This document shows positions 63,360-64,000 of a DNA stretch of 64,000 bases, piece by piece. The stretch is taken from assembly GCA_963695155.1 (NCBI GenBank), contig CAVOGD010000001.1, positions 73,786 to 137,785 on the forward strand, written 5' to 3'. A program made the position numbers and the translations under genes. This stretch comes from SG8-30 sp963695155. GTDB taxonomy: Bacteria; Pseudomonadota; Gammaproteobacteria; Steroidobacterales; Steroidobacteraceae. Within the stretch, counting starts at the first letter, position 1, and each line of letters opens with the position of its first letter. The notes below the pieces were generated by a model that was not told the DNA's origin, ran no database searches, and saw only the letters and a list, made by a program, of their open reading frames with translations.

Positions 63360-63791
63360 CCTACGGAGTGCGTCCATGGTTCTCACCCGCGCCTTCGGCC
63401 CGGGTCGGCGCCAGCTGGGTCGGCTCCGCGGCCGGCGCGTCCTGCGCGGCCTTGAGCAATTCCTCCATGCTGAAACCGAGGCGCTGGATGCGCGCGCCAA
63501 TGCGCGGCCACTCGTCCTCGAGGAACCGCTGGCGCTCGTCCTGGTCAGCGCGCGCCGCGCGCCTTCGCTGACGAACATGCCGCGGCCGCGCTTCTTCTCC
63601 ACCAGCTGCTCTTCCGCGAGCTGCTGGTAGCCCTTCAGCACCGTCAGCGGATTGAGCCGGTAGTCCGCGGCGACACTGCGCACCGAAGGCAGCGGATCCC
63701 CGTCGGCGAGCACGCCCTCGAGAATCATGGCCACCACCCGGTCCCGCAACTGGCGGTAGATGGGCAGCGTGTCGTTCCAGATCGCATCCAT
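63360..63791 (-). CDS. GntR-family (YtrA type) regulator (frameshifted)
   Basis: The N-terminal part is a winged helix (PIYRQLRDRVVAMILEGVLA, LPSVRSVAADYRLNPLTVLK, QQLAEEQLVEKKRGRGMFV). After EGARRA the frame shifts by one base (about 63550) into DQDERQRFLEDEWPRIGARI and QRLGFSMEELLKAA, the usual short C-terminal helices of YtrA regulators. These commonly control neighbouring ABC exporters. None is visible, since the window ends. GAGG six bases upstream supports ATG. Joined length about 143 residues. Confidence 0.82.
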
Positions 63792-63824
63792 GGTTGCCTC
63801 AGGCTCCGATTCGACGTCGCCGCG

Positions 63825-64000
63825 TTAGCGCGCGGCGCCGGCGGATACCGCGACGCTCCCGGCCCGGCGCGCCTTCGCGTCCCACGCGAAGCGCTGTGCC
63901 TGCGACGCCGGACGTTCCGCGGTGATGACGATCTCGGGCAGCGTCACCTGGGCCAGCTTCTCGAGCCCGATCGGGGTCAGCTCGCCGACTTCGACCGTTC
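63825..64000 (-). CDS. C-terminal fragment of an unknown gene (runs off the window)
   Basis: 58 codons before a TAA at 63825-63827, reading TVEVGELTPIGLEKLAQVTL and then PEIVITAERPASQAQRF, ending SVAVSAGAAR. The frame continues beyond base 64000. It is 33 nt upstream of the GntR gene on the same strand. No family can be named from this piece. Confidence 0.45.
   Translation of the reverse strand, partial: TVEVGELTPIGLEKLAQVTLPEIVITAERPASQAQRFAWDAKARRAGSVAVSAGAAR

Overview
The window is a very GC-rich chromosomal segment with no rRNA, tRNA or CRISPR array that I could see. The gene set points to a gammaproteobacterium of the Xanthomonadales/Nevskiales/Steroidobacter kind: ftsY-ftsE-ftsX followed by rpoH, tamA-tamB, a YdbH/YdbL pair, a YadGH-type ABC exporter, NudC, and an arginine operon built on an N-acyl-ornithine carbamoyltransferase. 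The taxonomic placement is inference from gene content.

Layout. 0.2-5.9 kb: a surface lipase-like lipoprotein, ftsYEX and rpoH; rpoH has a perfect CIRCE operator just downstream of its likely promoter. 6-11 kb: two tandem paralogous lipoproteins, a glutaryl-CoA dehydrogenase-type enzyme, a DMT exporter and a ThDP enzyme. 11.4-16.5 kb: small envelope proteins, then a translationally coupled glycerophosphodiesterase, glycerol-3-phosphate dehydrogenase and glycerol kinase operon. 16.5-19.9 kb (minus): a three-gene coupled operon with an unusual receiver-domain membrane protein. 20-29.3 kb: YdbH/YdbL, an SRAP protein, an ABC exporter, small membrane proteins, a FlhC-like regulator with a palindromic promoter, and NudC. 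29.4-34.9 kb: tamA-tamB. 35-43.2 kb: argR-argG-X-argC-argD-argF'-argB-argH behind two ARG boxes. X is an unrecognised P-loop protein, and argF' carries residues I associate with the succinylornithine rather than the acetylornithine enzyme. 43-54 kb: aldehyde dehydrogenase, LytTR regulator, an acyltransferase, an ADP-forming acyl-CoA synthetase next to a CoA-transferase/GNAT fusion, and a RelB/RelE-type pair. 54-64 kb: an M48 peptidase operon, an XRE/membrane pair, secreted proteins, tandem ORF6N genes, an IS6 relic beside a less GC-rich methyltransferase gene, and a GntR regulator. This last part is the most accessory-looking.

Many otherwise intact genes, including argG, tamA and tamB, are broken by single-base frameshifts that are easily rejoined. 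There are about sixteen in all. Because they fall in conserved housekeeping genes, most are probably sequencing or assembly indels rather than real mutations. I annotate these genes as single interrupted units and give the approximate shift positions.
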